The position numbers and the translations under genes were made by a program. DNA of 64,000 bases. Origin: Isoetes taiwanensis (Eukaryota; Streptophyta; Lycopodiopsida; Isoetales; Isoetaceae). The stretch lies in the NCBI GenBank assembly GCA_021234155.1, contig JAJEKV010000048.1:1829873-1893872 (forward strand), read 5' to 3'. How positions within the stretch are numbered: the stretch's first letter is position 1; each line of letters opens with the position of its first letter. A model generated the notes under the pieces. That model was given only the letters and a program-made list of their open reading frames with translations. It was not told the origin of the DNA and made no database searches. Of the stretch, positions 1 through 12,239 are shown one piece after another.

Positions 1-934
1 CCAAAGCCGGCCGGAACAGGACTGTTCTGACACAGAAAACGTAACCAAAGATGGGCATACCATACGCCATCGGAAAGATCCTGGAAAGAGCTTTCCAACG
101 CAATAAGCCTCACCTGAAACGGAGTCCTGGATCAAAAGTTATGCTAGAAACTGTGTTGCCGGCGAAAAGCTGCACTACATGGAAAACCTTGAAGATAACC
201 TTGAAAATCGAGGAGACTGTATTTTATTACTTCTAGAAGTTAGAGGCCTTTTGTTTTACTATCCACATTTGAAATGTGTCGATAGATAACAAGCATGAAC
301 TCAATGCTCAATTTCTTTGTTCTTTTATGATCCTTATATATTTAATATAAAATTGGTCACTTAGTCTTCTTATACTATAAAGCTTCTTTAATTTTCTCAT
401 TTTTTAGATTTTGTTGTTGCGTTTCAATAACAACATAGATTTGCAATCTAGCATTTTAATTAGTTCCAAAGATTGTCACTATTTTAGAGAATCGTGCCTC
501 AAAAGTCTTGCAGTTAAAGAATCACTATTTCAGAGCGTAACTTTGATACAAGTTGCCACTATGTATTTATAGTTTTGGCACAAATCATTACTCAATGTTG
601 ATGAAAGGGTTGTCATGAACCATAAAAGAACTCAACACAATGCTTGTTAATATTCTTGACACTAACTTGTTGATATTCTTGACTCTAAATTGTATCTTTC
701 GTGATGCAAATTTGTCACAGTACGAGTTGCAAGCTTGTTGGAAACTCTATTAGTGTCAATATTTATGACGAATTTTTTTGTCACAATGTTTGACTCAATG
801 GTTGTCACCCCAGTGACCAATGATGATGTCTAATATAGTGTCAAGATTTTGACTATTTTAGGAATATTGAAGAATCACTTAGTGTCAAAAATTTTGCCGC
901 TGTGCTCGACACTATAGCCCTCATTCTCTTGTAG
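1..934. other. No gene seen
   Basis: AT-rich sequence with only short open frames. I see no exon with convincing splice sites and no recognisable transposon end. Confidence 0.4.
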
Positions 935-1133
935 TGTTTGCTGTACTATTGCAATGATATGGAGTCTTGCCTCAAAGAAATAGCGTGCATTATTGATGCT
1001 TTATATAGAAATGGGTTCAAGAAAGATAGGCTTTTGCGCGTCATTATAAATATGTTGCAGATTAATGAATTCCCCAAAGCCAAATGTGATCCTAGTATGC
1101 TAAGGAGACATCTGATTTGTCATGAACAAACAG
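935..1133 (+). CDS. Possible orphan internal exon, unknown protein
   Basis: A stretch open throughout follows a pyrimidine-rich acceptor (ttgtag at 929-934) and ends at a good donor (ACAG|GTATGG at 1133/1134). It would encode about 66 residues rich in Cys, Leu and charged residues, including KEIACIIDALYRNGFKKDR and SMLRRHLICHEQ. The composition looks protein-like rather than random. I do not recognise the family, and no partner exon was found on either side. It may be a captured or degenerate gene fragment, or a chance frame. Confidence 0.3.
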
Positions 1134-1348
1134 GTATGGGTTTAACCTGGCATTCTTTATTCTCTATTGTTTATGACACTGTTACATGCAACTCGATATC
1201 TATATGTGTTCAAGCAAAGTAGTTCTTTGCGTGCACCTCATTCTGGATTTTGTAGAGCAGCTGGCACACACAAACCCGTATAGGGAGTGGTGCTCAGCGT
1301 ACTCCCGTATACCTATTGGGTCTGTGTGTTGCTGTGGGTTGGTGGTGT

Positions 1349-1518
<170 letters not shown>

Positions 1519-1612
1519 CAATACTCTATTTACGAAATGCAACATCTAAATTTTCTAATGATTAGTCATTGGGATTATACAGATGTGTTAACCCATTGGG
1601 CCTTAAATCTCG

Positions 1613-2010
1613 TCGAGTAGGCCTGTCTGAGTTGCTTACTGCATATTTGTTCCATTGCTAGTGTCTTTGGTTTTTCTTGCAACCATCTACATGGTTGGGT
1701 CCTTAGTTGCTTTGGTTTTGTCTTGTTAATTTTATTTTTAATGTTTTTCCTTTTTCCTTCTTTTTGTCTTTATTTTTCCTCTTGCTATGTTCGTTGCTTT
1801 TTTTTCAACCTTGTTTTGGCCTTATTTTTCGTTGAGTTGGCCTGTCTGAGTTGCTTTCTGCCTTTGATCCTTGGCCAGTTTATTTGGTTTTTCGTGCAAC
1901 CATCTTCATGGTTGTGTCCTTTGTTGCTTTGGGTGTGTTGTGGTAATTTTATTTTAATTTTTATGGCTTTCCTTTTTCCTTCTTTTTGTTTTTATTATTT
2001 TTTCCTCTTT
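1613..2010 (+). repeat. Diverged tandem duplication, about 200 bp unit
   Basis: Two diverged copies (about 1613-1790 and 1832-2010) share 'gcctgtctgagttgctt', 'gcaaccatc.acatggttg' and a T-rich tract 'cctttttccttctttttg'. The sequence lies just upstream of LINE-type sequence and is probably part of a non-LTR element 3' region. Confidence 0.6.
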
Positions 2011-2054
2011 CTATTTTCACAAGTGGATTGATGTGTTGACGCCTGCAGTTCCCA

Positions 2055-2245
2055 AGTCTAGTTACTACCATTGTATGGGTCCCATGACCTATTGGTCTCC
2101 GTGGACGTTAAAAAAACTATTCTATTGGACCCATCAGTCACACCTGTTCAAAGTCTTAGTGGAGCCTGTCCTTTTATACGGGGTTGAAGTATGGGGCCCA
2201 GTAGTATCCCTCGCTACTTGGAATGAATATGTAGCAAAATAACAG
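2055..2245 (+). mobile_element. LINE fragments: 3' tail motif plus RT C-terminal piece
   Basis: Positions 2068-2125 carry the 3' end motif seen elsewhere in the window (gggtcccat..cc.attggtctc.gtggacg.taaaaa followed by attctatt). Positions 2126-2240 encode THQSHLFKVLVEPVLLYGVEVWG, in which VLLYGVEVWG is typical of the region downstream of the reverse transcriptase fingers and palm in plant LINEs. The same peptide recurs, mutated, on the minus strand at 61141-61338. This is a truncated non-functional fragment. Confidence 0.65.
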
Positions 2246-2746
2246 GGGGTTTGTTTTGAATTTTTGTACGTTTTTTGCTATGGTTTTCCTATGATTTGAT
2301 GGGCGTATTGCACGAGGCTTACTAATCAGTACATCTAGAGCGCGTATACACAATTTTAGTTATTAATGACATATTCCAATGGTCTAGCCCCCCCTTTTCT
2401 TTTAAATGAGCAGATGCTTACCTCTCTGCATGCATTGGGTCGAAATATTTTTTTAGGGTTCGTGAGTGTAGGCCTCGCCGTTGTTGTAAGCCCATGGCAA
2501 ATCATCCTCTAATCATGCGGATTTGCTGCTTGAGTACTAAGAATATGGAGCTTGAAGAATCTGAACTTTCCCTTTTCTCCAACTTTTTGGTTTCGTGCAC
2601 AGATGGGCTTCGTGTATTTGGATCCGTCTGCTGCAACAGGCTTCTACAGCTTCATGTTTGTATTGTGAAGGTCAGGATCGACCATGCCATGCCCTTTCCA
2701 GATGGAGTTCTGACGCACCGTGATTGCAATAAGATACGTAAAAAAG

Positions 2747-2908
2747 CATGAAGCCATAAGATTTTATTGTTTCCATACCATTTGGTTGATTCAGGTTTCA
2801 AAACCATCGTTTGCTCATAGTGGCTGCATGAAGCCATAAGATTTGTTTGTTGCCGTACGATTTGGTTAATTCAGATTTCAAAACCATCGTTTGCTCATAG
2901 TGGCTGCG
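2747..2908 (+). repeat. Tandem duplication, about 81 bp unit, two copies
   Basis: The two copies share 'gcatgaagccataagattt', 'tttggtt.attca' and 'tttcaaaaccatcgtttgctcatagtggctgc', with a few substitutions. No coding capacity is apparent. Confidence 0.85.
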
Positions 2909-3587
2909 TGCGTATGGCATAGCGGGCATAGGAGCATAAGTTATAGTCTAGAAAGCACGATTTTTATTTTCAGGCCCAACTAAATGCCATTTCTATTCCA
3001 AGCAACATACTAGATTTGCTTATGTGCCAGGTCCTTTTCACCGTAAACTTGCAAATCAACTTGTTTCTTCCTTCCGTGCATTTTTCCTGGTAGCACCTTT
3101 GGCTTCTGGAGCACCTCCGAAATCATTCTGAGTGGCTTGTGCGAGTCCAACAGCACTGATAGGAGGTAAGGTTATTCATGCCAGTATTATTCATGATGCA
3201 TTCAATTCAACTGTAGTGTTAGGAAATTCTCCTATCATAGTCTATGCTAACTGTGGAAGTCCAAAAAGTGCAAAGAGATTATTTTAGGGAATGATAGTTT
3301 ACAGCATATGCCCAGGATGGAACTAGTAAAATTTTACAGCAAATGCCATTTGAAAATATGGAACCATACATTATCAGTATTATCTCGGCGTGGCCTACCT
3401 ACACACATCCAAGGTTTCACCTAGTTGGCAAATTTCACCTAGTCCGCCAATTAAAAGCGGCAAGCCCGTCCATGTGCACATTATTCTAGCCAAATTTTAC
3501 ATTTGCGTAATTAGATGGATGCATCTCCGCGTAACCAATTTTTACAAAGTTATCGATGCAAATTTGGACCAAAAGATGGTGTAAATA

Positions 3588-3732
3588 ATGGGAGAAAGAA
3601 GGTGCACGTAATATGTATGACATTTATACAACACATGACTTTGTTGATCAGCTTGAAAATGCCGGTGACAAGTTAGTTGTTGCAGAATTTTATGCAACAT
3701 GGTGTGGATCTTGTAGGGCCCTTTATCCCAAG
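3588..3732 (+). pseudogene. Orphan exon of an atypical thioredoxin (ACHT-like)
   Basis: The open frame encodes a stretch containing DKLVVAEFYATWCGSCRALY, which carries the thioredoxin-fold redox motif WCGSC in the usual 'LVV.EFYA.WCG.CR.L.PK' context. This matches plastid ACHT/thioredoxin-like proteins, which act as disulfide reductases. The exon ends at a good donor (CCCAAG|GTATGA at 3732/3733). The upstream boundary is uncertain because a stop lies in frame near 3588. The next exon expected in this family was not found before the inverted-repeat element at 4170, so I read it as a gene fragment, possibly severed by transposon insertion. The motif assignment is firm; the status as a pseudogene is inferred. 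Confidence 0.6.
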
Positions 3733-4169
3733 GTATGAGATGTAATCTAATGAAATGCTCGGCTTGCAACTTATAATACAGGCTATACTCAAAAAGGTGA
3801 TACAAATTTTGAACAGATTTAGTTGTTACATAATGTCTTTCTATCTCCATGTATCTTTAGTTAGAAGGTAATGTTCCATGAGGAGTTATATGTCATGTAA
3901 GCATTTTTCTGCAAGCCAGCTTTGAAACATCAAATAAACCTCTTCCAAAGAAAGATATTTGTTTTCTTCAAGGATCAAGTGAAGAACGTTATTTACTTTT
4001 TGAAAAGGTTGACTCTTAGACAGCAGAACCACATATTATTCCATCTATGCAACTTTAACTTTAACTTATTGAATTTTAGCCACTATTGATCTTAATAGCG
4101 GTGAAGGAATTTAAATATAAATGCATGCCATGCCAATGCTGACACCTGGAGTACCTTGTTAAGTTACTA

Positions 4170-5568
4170 CTGCAACATTCAGGGGGTTACGAAGGCCATG
4201 AGCAGCATATGCTTCTCCTTATATCTTGCTGTATGGCAAAATCATTGCTCATTTTGCATTTTTCCTCAAATTGATTTACTAGACCAGTATAAGGTTTGAT
4301 ACCGTGGCAAGTCGCAAGTCCATGTGAATTAAAATGTGGATAGCTTGCTTGAATATTTGTGGTACTTTGCATCAGTTTGGTTGTGGGCATTTTGTAATTG
4401 CCCATAATTGGGCCTTACCCATATGATTACCTTGCATATTTATTTCAATGAATACGAGTCTTATTATCACGTTCATGTAAGCTTATTGGCCTCCCTTTTC
4501 AACTAAAGATTGTACAGTAAAACTTATCTTGTCACTCTGGATATTGCATTGCAAAGAGAAATAAAGGTTTTATAGTTCTACACAAGATATGTTGCCATTT
4601 CTTTGTTTCCCTAGGGGCCCGAAGGGCCCAAAAATTTTTTTAATACAACAACCAACACATAACTACCATTAACATTACTTAACCTAAACCATTGCATCTA
4701 ACATTTTTAATTACAATCCCCTTTTGGTTTGGGTGCATATTCACACGGGGGGTTACGTAGGGCAGCGAGAGCCCCTAAGAACTTACAATACATGTACAAA
4801 ATTAACACCATTAAGTACATTCCCTCAAACCTTATAGTATTTTATAAACCTTAATATACTATGTATAAAAACTTGTACAGGCATACCCCATAAATGAGGA
4901 TCGCTATGTATGGTCCAGATCAAGGAATAAAGGGCAAATATGCCCATCCGACAGCTCTCGATGCCCGGAGTAACCCCCCGTGTGAATATGCACCCAAACC
5001 AAAGGGGGTTTCAGGGGGATTGTAATTAAAAAATGTTAGATGCAATGGTTTAGGTTAAGTAATGTTAATGGTAGTTATGTGTTGGTTGTTGTATTAAAAA
5101 AATTTTTGGGCCCTTCGGGCCCCTAGGGAAACAAAGAAATGGCAACATATCTTGTGTAGAACTATAAAACCTTTATTTCTCTTTGCAATGCAATATCCAG
5201 AGTGACAAGATAAGTTTTACTGTACAATCTTTAGTTGAAAAGGGAGGCCAATAAGCTTACATGAACGTGATAATAAGACTCGTATTCATTGAAATAAATA
5301 TGCAAGGTAATCATATGGGTAAGGCCCAATTATGGGCAATTACAAAATGCCCACAACCAAACTGATGCAAAGTACCACAAATATTCAAGCAAGCTATCCA
5401 CATTTTAATTCACATGGACTTGCGACTTGCCACGGTATCAAACCTTATACTGGTCTAGTAAATCAATTTGAGGAAAAATGCAAAATGAGCAATGATGTTG
5501 CCATACAGCAAGATATAAGGAGAAGCATATGCTGCTCATGGCCTTCGTAACCCCCTGAATGTTGCACT
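4170..5568. mobile_element. Foldback-like element with ~580 bp terminal inverted repeats
   Basis: The left arm (about 4170-4755) is repeated in inverted orientation at about 4973-5568. The outer termini read TGCAACATTCAGGGGGTTACG and its complement; the inner ends read CACACGGGGGGTTAC and its complement. A weaker inverted repeat continues inward (gggcagcgagagc against gctctcgatgccc) around a loop of about 200 bp. The arms are nearly identical: a meaningless 72-residue frame present in both (4187-4405 minus, 5332-5550 plus) differs at one residue. A trinucleotide ACT touches the terminus on both sides and may be a 3-bp target duplication. No transposase is encoded, so this is a non-autonomous DNA element (foldback, MULE or PIF-like undecided). 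Confidence 0.8.
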
Positions 5569-5574
5569 AGGGGT

Positions 5575-6508
5575 GAAGTCCACATCCCATATCAAATTCT
5601 ACTGCAGGAAATGATTCTTGCCTCTTGGGAGGGCGCCCTTGATCGCCACATTGTCTATTTTCTAAGGTGGTCAACATGGACGATGCTCGCCTTCCAAAAC
5701 TAGCTTATATCATGGCAATGGGGCCACAACGCCTCAAGGCCTGGGCTGGAGGAAAAGAGAGCTCAATGGATGGCTAGATGGAATGTGCAGAGCACGCAGT
5801 GCATACATGTGCAAACAGGGCGGTCGCCATAGCTTGAGGCAATATCTTGACGCTTGCTTCATCAGCAAGCTTTGGGATGCCGGCGCCCTTGAACAGTCAA
5901 GACAAAGACACTACCAAAAGAAAATCCCACATTGGAACGAGGCCCACAATGCTACTGCGCACCCACTTGCCCATGAAAAGACGCAGACTCATTGCCTCCA
6001 TTCCGCGAGGGGCACATCATCTTCGAATTGAGACAGGCGATGGATTGGTGAGCCACGTCGGGCGAGCTCTGTCAATCTTTGCCAAATGGGAGTCATTGAG
6101 GATGAATCTCATACCCTTCAAAGTTGCCCAAAGATATGATCAAATCGACGCCGCTATCTTTGTTGGTCGGGCCGGCCACCGCTACATGTGACATTGAGCA
6201 CGGCATCCGTCACGGATGCTAGGGTCATACCTTCAGAGGTCATGGACATGCGAGATCAGCTATGTCCTCGGCACGACTTGACATGTACATACACATTTAT
6301 TTCCGCGATGATGTATACTTGTGCGGTTTTGACATTCTTATTACGCCACGGTTTTTCCTCGAAAACCCTTGGTGGGGTTTTTAACCCTGACGGTAATAAG
6401 TTTGTTTAGCTCCTTCTACGGGTCCCATAGGCCGATTGGTCTCAGTGGACGATAAAAAACCTATTCTATTCTATTCTATTCTATTCTATTCTATTCTATT
6501 CTATTATA
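5575..6508 (+). mobile_element. LINE 3' region with zinc-knuckle remnant and (TATTC)n tail
   Basis: Broken frames encode the distal part of a non-LTR retrotransposon ORF2: HSLRQYLDACFISKLWDAG (5831 onward), followed by a decayed Cys/His region typical of the plant LINE C-terminus (zf-RVT-like, about 6070-6180). The 3' UTR contains ggtttttcctcgaaaacc and ggggtttttaacccc hairpins, then ggtcccataggccgattggtctcagtggacgataaaaaacc, and ends in about nine TATTC units (6460-6505). A homologous copy on the minus strand lies at 60545-61338. Many stops and frameshifts show it is dead. Confidence 0.7.
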
Positions 6509-7260
6509 CGATGGTCTGCAGGTACTAGCATCAATCCTTGAACTTTAGGTCTTGGATTCCGTACATTGGTTCTACTCAATTTTCTATTGGACTACTGTGC
6601 TTGTTAAATTCATAAATGTTTCAGCATGTACATTGTCTTCGTATATCATTTTATAGGTCTCCCACCAAATATATCCTCCTCTTCCTCTAAGGTTGTGATA
6701 TTGGGTGGTTCTCGTGTATTTCCAGATGCAATTCTGCATCAGGCTTCACAATGTGATCTTTAAAACCCGTTTTCAATCTCTCAATTGCTCATTATTATTC
6801 TGTTTTTCACTAGATTTCCATGAAATGTTGTGGGCTACATAACACTGTTATGAATGTATAGCTCTGTTATGTTCTATTGTATTATGTCATTTGTTTTGGC
6901 ATATTACACATACACTGTTAACACACAAATATTAAAACGTGGTGCTTACAGTTTTCTTCAAAGTATTATAGATGGAAATCAGCAAATTTGCTTCACACCA
7001 AATACATGTGTTGCATATGCATCAAGAAATCATTTCAAGCTTTTATTTGCATTACTATAAGAACAATGTTTCTAACGAGAAATGCCATTTAACCAAAAAA
7101 TAAATAAAAAGGAAAAAAAAAAAAAAAAAAAAGATCTTACCCAAATCTTTTGGTCCAACAACTCTTACATGTAATGAAATACTATCAAAGCTAGGCATGC
7201 TAACATAAATAATGAGACCCGAAAATGTGCAAATGCATTACCTCCAACCTTTCAAGCTCC

Positions 7261-7261
<1 letters not shown>

Positions 7262-7291
<30 letters not shown>

Positions 7292-7292
7292 G
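7262..7292. repeat. (AAAT)n microsatellite
   Basis: About seven AAAT units; no function is inferred. Confidence 0.9.
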
Positions 7293-7483
7293 AATGCAGT
7301 GAAAATACGATTTCTAAGTTATCTGCGACCAAGACCCTCAGCAATAAAAAGCATATGCAAAATAAAGCCTCTACGTCAACTTTATCTGTTAAGAAATTTC
7401 AGAAGAAAAGCATAGTTGGATACTACAAGAAATTTATCACGGCAGCCTATGATATCACAAAAAAATTATTGCGGGGCCAAGAT

Positions 7484-10345
7484 TTTTTTTTTTTTTTTGA
7501 AGGACATCAGACTTTATTCAATCAAAGAGTCAAATACAAGTATAAATGCAGAGACAGGAATAAAATCTCAGCGGATAAGCGGAGACCCACCGAGTGAAGC
7601 AACCTGCCTAAGCATAAGAGTGCACATCCAAAAACTCCTCAAAAATCAATCGCCTCTTGCGAGGGGCAAGTGAAGAACAATGATACGACTTTACAATGTA
7701 ACCTTGAGCTTCTTGGAGAACACGATTATCTGCCACATCCAGACCTTTGAAGATTACCAATCTTCGTCTTTTCCAGATAGTCCAAAGCAACCATCCTGGC
7801 AAGCTAGATGAAAAGCCCGGCCTTGTAACTCTGTCCGTGTACTTGGGTAAATTGCCAAAAGCGGTTGTTGACTTGTTAGTGAGACCGAAAAAGGGAAAAC
7901 AACCAGTCCCCATACCTGCTAAAGGTGTTCACACATGAAAAAGCAATGCTCAATGGTCTCGGATCCACGCTTGCATACCGGACACCGATTTGATATTCTA
8001 GGGTTAAACTTATGGACAAGCACATTAACCCGCAGACACCTATGAAGAATCGCCACCAAAGAACGCCACTTTAGGATGAAGTAGCTTGTCCCATGCCCAA
8101 GACCACACCTTCGCCATTGAAGAGGAGGAAGTTGAAGAGACCACTTATTAGATCGGAGGAAGAATATCAAAGATCAAGCAACAATTGATACATAGAGTTC
8201 ACAAGTTTGCACTCCTTAATTTCTTCATGACAAACCCATACCAAAATATCTTCTTGGTGTAGCGAATAGGTAGAAAAATCAGCAACTTTTTGCCAAAGAA
8301 CTCTATCCCATCGCCCCAATAGAAACTTTAACCGAAAAGCCTCCCATGTCGCCAATCGGCTTTGAGTCATACCATGCTGCAATAGTTAAGATTCCAAAGA
8401 CTTTTCCAACGCGTCTTTGAGTCAATGGGTGCAATTGAAAGCAAAGTGGTTGATTGTCTACCGGAGGGATCCACCAACAAGGTGCGATCAATTGTACACA
8501 AGCGGTTGGACTGATGTGAAATAAAGTTTTGATAAAGTGTGCCGGAATCTAACAATCCCTTTAAGAATGGAGAAGCATTATGATAAGGCCGCAACTCATA
8601 AAATAAACTCCATGGAAGAACAGGTTTGAGTGTGACTTTACCAAAGGGATACAATGGGTAAGAGCACCGTGCAATAAGCCGTAACCCGGAGAATCATCCT
8701 TACCTCTGAGAAGCCGCCAAATGAATTTTGAGATCATAACCTTACTCGCAAATGGAAATCTGTCATGCCCAAACCTCCAAAGGACTTAGGTTTTATACAC
8801 TTAGACCATGCAACCTTCACCACTACCCCCTGCTTCATTTCCACCCCGATATAAAGTTTCTAACAACACCCACAATCTCCTGAAACTTTGAGTGGGAAGC
8901 AAGAATGGCGTAAGCCATATAGACATGTGTGTTGCTTAAGACATGCTTAGCAAGCTGTTACCCTTCCGGGCATAGATAGCTTAGCCGTATCCCACCAAAA
9001 AGGTGCCTTTGCAACCCCTCGATTATAACATCCCAAGCATCGGTTGAAACATGAATACCCACCGGGATACCAAGAAGCTTGGTTGCCTTCCCATGAGGCA
9101 ACACCTTCCGTGGGTAAGCAAGAACACATGGTTGGACTTCATCATCTAGAGTCCACAAAGCGTAACACTTTTGCCAACCGACCAAAACTCCAGAGGCTAA
9201 GGAAAATGTGTCAAGCAGAAGCTTTGCATTTTGGAGATTATCAGCATCTGCTTTCAAAAATAGAAAGGTATCATCTGCATACTGATTAATAATTTCTTGA
9301 GAGCCATTTTCCATAGGAAGACCCCTGATCACATCATCCTCAGCAGCACTAGAAAATAATTGTGAAAGCACCTCTGCCACTATTGTAAAAAGCAATGGAG
9401 CCAAGGGGCAACCTTGACGAACTCCTCTACCAACAGGAAAGACAACAGAGGGCTCTCCCTGGAAGAGTACTGTAGATCTTGCTGAAGTATGCAACTTCAT
9501 GGCATCTCTTGTGAATGGGATACCAAACCCTAAAGCCAATAAACACTTCTCTAAAAAACCCCAATCCACACTGTCATATGCCTTGGCAAAGTCAAGTTTG
9601 AGATACACAATACGATGGGCCTTTAGCCTTGCCCAATACATACCTTCATAGGCCGCTGCAACATTATCAAGAATACACCTTCCAGGCAAGAACCCAGTTT
9701 GGGTGGACGAAATTGACTCAGCAAGAACAACACACAACTTCTCTGCCAGAGCTTTCGCAAAAATCTTATACACTGTAGAAAGCAATGTTATAGGACGCCA
9801 ATCCGAAATGGTCTTGGGCTCTTTACACTTGGGAATGAGGGAAATAGCACCTGTGTTAAGAATTTTGTCCAAACTTCTGTATCTTCTAAATTCACAAAAT
9901 GCATTATATATATCATCTCCAATCCACTCCCAATATTCTTGAAAAAATTCTACTGGAAAACCGTCAAGACCTGGACATTTACCTTTCTCCAATAGGTGAG
10001 CCGCTGCGCCTAGATCGTCTCTAGTGATATTTGTCTCTAAATTTGAACGTTGCTCTGCTGAAACAATAGAATGCACTTTAGTTAACACAGCTGATTGCAT
10101 GTCCTCCTGAAATGGTAAGCGATGTCGAGCAAAGAATACTGCAAAATGATTATGTAGGTGCTGCTTTAGGTGCACCGGATCAGAAACCTCCGAGCCATCT
10201 GGGAGAGTGAGAGAGTTAATAGAAGTAGCCATCCTCCTCCGTTTTGCCGCCCTAAAAAAGAAATGAGAACACCTATCACCAGACTTAAACCATTGCCTCA
10301 AACGTTTTCTCTTTCCCGACCTCCTTGTCCGCTGTTGACTCAATT
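7484..10345 (-). mobile_element. L1-like LINE, 5'-truncated, with reverse transcriptase and poly(A)
   Basis: On the minus strand, 8958-10343 is open for 461 codons and encodes a non-LTR reverse transcriptase. It includes the WFKSGDRCSHFFF linker region, the palm motif LKLDFAKAYDSVDW with catalytic Asp, GVRQGCPLAPLLF, and the catalytic box INQYADDTFLF. Downstream the frame is broken into several pieces, but a zinc-binding C-terminus (CPVCKRGSETIEHCFFMCEH, about 7935-8000) remains. A T-run at 7484-7498 on the plus strand is the element's poly(A) tail. No endonuclease domain or ORF1 is present, and the frame begins without an ATG, so the copy is 5'-truncated. The catalytic YADD is intact, but the frame breaks make the copy inactive. 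Confidence 0.9.
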
Positions 10346-11380
10346 ACTGGCTAGAATTCTATCTGACAACAAACATATATTGTTTTTGAGAATTTGTTTT
10401 CTCAATTTGCACCATTGTGATGAATGTGTGTTTAAACGTTTAGTTATTTATGTCTAAGTTTGCTCTGTACAATATATCTAGTTTCTTCTAGATATTTTGG
10501 CGAATATGGATGTTCAAATTCTCCAATTTAGGCATCAACACTATAGTTGATTCAACTTTTACAGGTCTAAAACTCACATTGTTCTAATTTCCTATGGGCA
10601 ACCTGCTACTCGCTAAGTTTCTTGTTAATATATAAGCATGCAACCATCCAAGACCTCCACATTTGCAATATAATAATCTCCATGTGTAAACTAGTTGACA
10701 AACACCATAGATTAATATTCTATCTTCGCTCATAATGTTATAAATGCCATAACCAATGAACATTGTACCCCTAAATATGTTCAAATGATATATAGCAAGT
10801 GCTACAAAGATGTGATTATGTTTCTTGATGCAGAATTTGCGCTCATCTTTTACTTGAATGGATGTAATGCAACAAAAAAGGTGGGACCAATTCCATGAAT
10901 TGAATTTAAAAAAAGTAATAATAACTTGTAACAGACTTTCCTTGCACCATTTTATGGTTGAATCCATTTGCACTCCGGATGCTTCAATAAATGATGCCCT
11001 TTGCCGCATAAGAAAATTCCATGCAAATTGTATATGAGTTAGGATTGAGAAATGATGACATGAACATGTTTTCAAAGAATAGAATAAAAGAGGAATGACA
11101 TGGCATTAACCATAGTTTGTGATATTGCTGGGAGAAGCATAAATTTTACTTCACAAGTATCCGTACTGAGAGTAGAACAAGGTGCCGCACACAAGATACA
11201 TTAGAAATGGCTTGATCATCTATAATCTGATAGTCTCCCTTAATCAATAGATCAATTTTCCACTCTTTAAAAGTTCTATGAGCCCTCATGCTTCAATTAA
11301 CCAAATTCAACAACAAAATCTTTCAGGCAACAGTATCTTAATCAGTGATTGGAACAAAGATATTCAACAATGTAAGATTT
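10346..11380. other. No gene seen
   Basis: The 163-codon minus-strand open frame at 10584-11075 has no recognisable motif and a composition expected of AT-rich non-coding DNA. No splice-linked partner was found. Confidence 0.4.
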
Positions 11381-11382
11381 TA

Positions 11383-11515
11383 GAATGAATGAATGAATGT
11401 AGTTTTATCGTCCATGGAGATCAAGTGAAGTGGCCTATAGGAGCCAAACAAATAGAACATCAAGTGGATTACTGTGGGGATTAAAAAACCCCGGTCCTAA
11501 AGGGTTTTCAACGAT
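11383..11515 (-). mobile_element. Isolated LINE 3' tail ending in (ATTC)n
   Basis: Read on the minus strand this is the same 3'-end signature as at 2070, 6420 and 54290. An 'aaaaccctttaggaccggggttttttaatcccc' stretch is followed by ctcctataggccac..ttgatctccatggacgataaaac and then ATTC repeats. Only the 3' terminal part is present, consistent with extreme 5' truncation during target-primed reverse transcription. Confidence 0.65.
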
Positions 11516-11727
11516 ATATTAGAGTACAATTCAATGTCATGCTGGAGGACAGATCTGAGTGCATATATCCATGATCTCTTGAAGATAATTATAATCCTAG
11601 TAAGCCTGTTGAGGTTATATCTAACAATACATGTAGCGGCTGGTTAGGCGGAACTAACTCAACATAACGTGCCCCAGTGTTGTCAAGTACGTTTAGTACA
11701 GTATGGGTATCATATGTAAACATATTA

Positions 11728-12235
11728 GGGTCTATTCGCACCCATGGTTAAGTTTAGTTAAGTTAACTTTTACCGTTAAGTTAAGTTAACACTAACCAAG
11801 TGATTGCCTTCACACCAAAGCTAGTTAAAGATTTTAGTTAGGCTAACTTAACGAAAAACCATTTCGCACTCGTTTAGTTAAAAAAAATTGGTTAAAAAAT
11901 AACTTAACTAGCTCACTAAATGCTTTCGAACATGTCTAGTTAAGTTAGCCAAAGGCACAAAAAAATTATAAGCACATTTAACTAAACTTAAAGTGACCTC
12001 TATGAGGTCATTTAACTTTTAGTGCTAATTTTTAATTTAGTTAACTTTTAGTTAATTTTGCTAACTTAACTGAACAAGGTGCGAAGTCAAGTTTAGTTAG
12101 TGTTTTTGGTTAAAAAAGTTAACTAAATTCTTAACTATATTTCTTAACTATATGCTAACTTAACTAGTGGTGTGAATGTAAATTTCGTTAAAAACCATAT
12201 TTTAACTTAACTTAACCGCGGGTGTGAATGTACCC
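11728..12235. mobile_element. MITE, 508 bp, TTA target duplication (PIF/Harbinger-like)
   Basis: The element starts GGGTCTATTCGCACCCATGG and ends with the imperfect inverse CCGCGGGTGTGAATGTACCC. It is directly flanked by TTA on both sides (11725-11727 and 12236-12238). The interior is saturated with TTAAGTTAAC-type motifs in both orientations, so nearly the whole element can fold on itself. A TTA duplication with a GGG...CCC terminus is typical of Tourist/PIF-Harbinger MITEs. No coding capacity. Confidence 0.85.
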
Positions 12236-12239
12236 TTAA

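Noticed and set aside
4187-5550. Identical 72-residue frames on opposite strands
   Set aside because: They are mirror images in the two arms of the inverted-repeat element; no start context or domain. Useful only as a measure of arm identity.
10584-11075. 163-codon minus-strand open frame
   Set aside because: No motif, no homologue recognised, composition typical of random AT-rich sequence.
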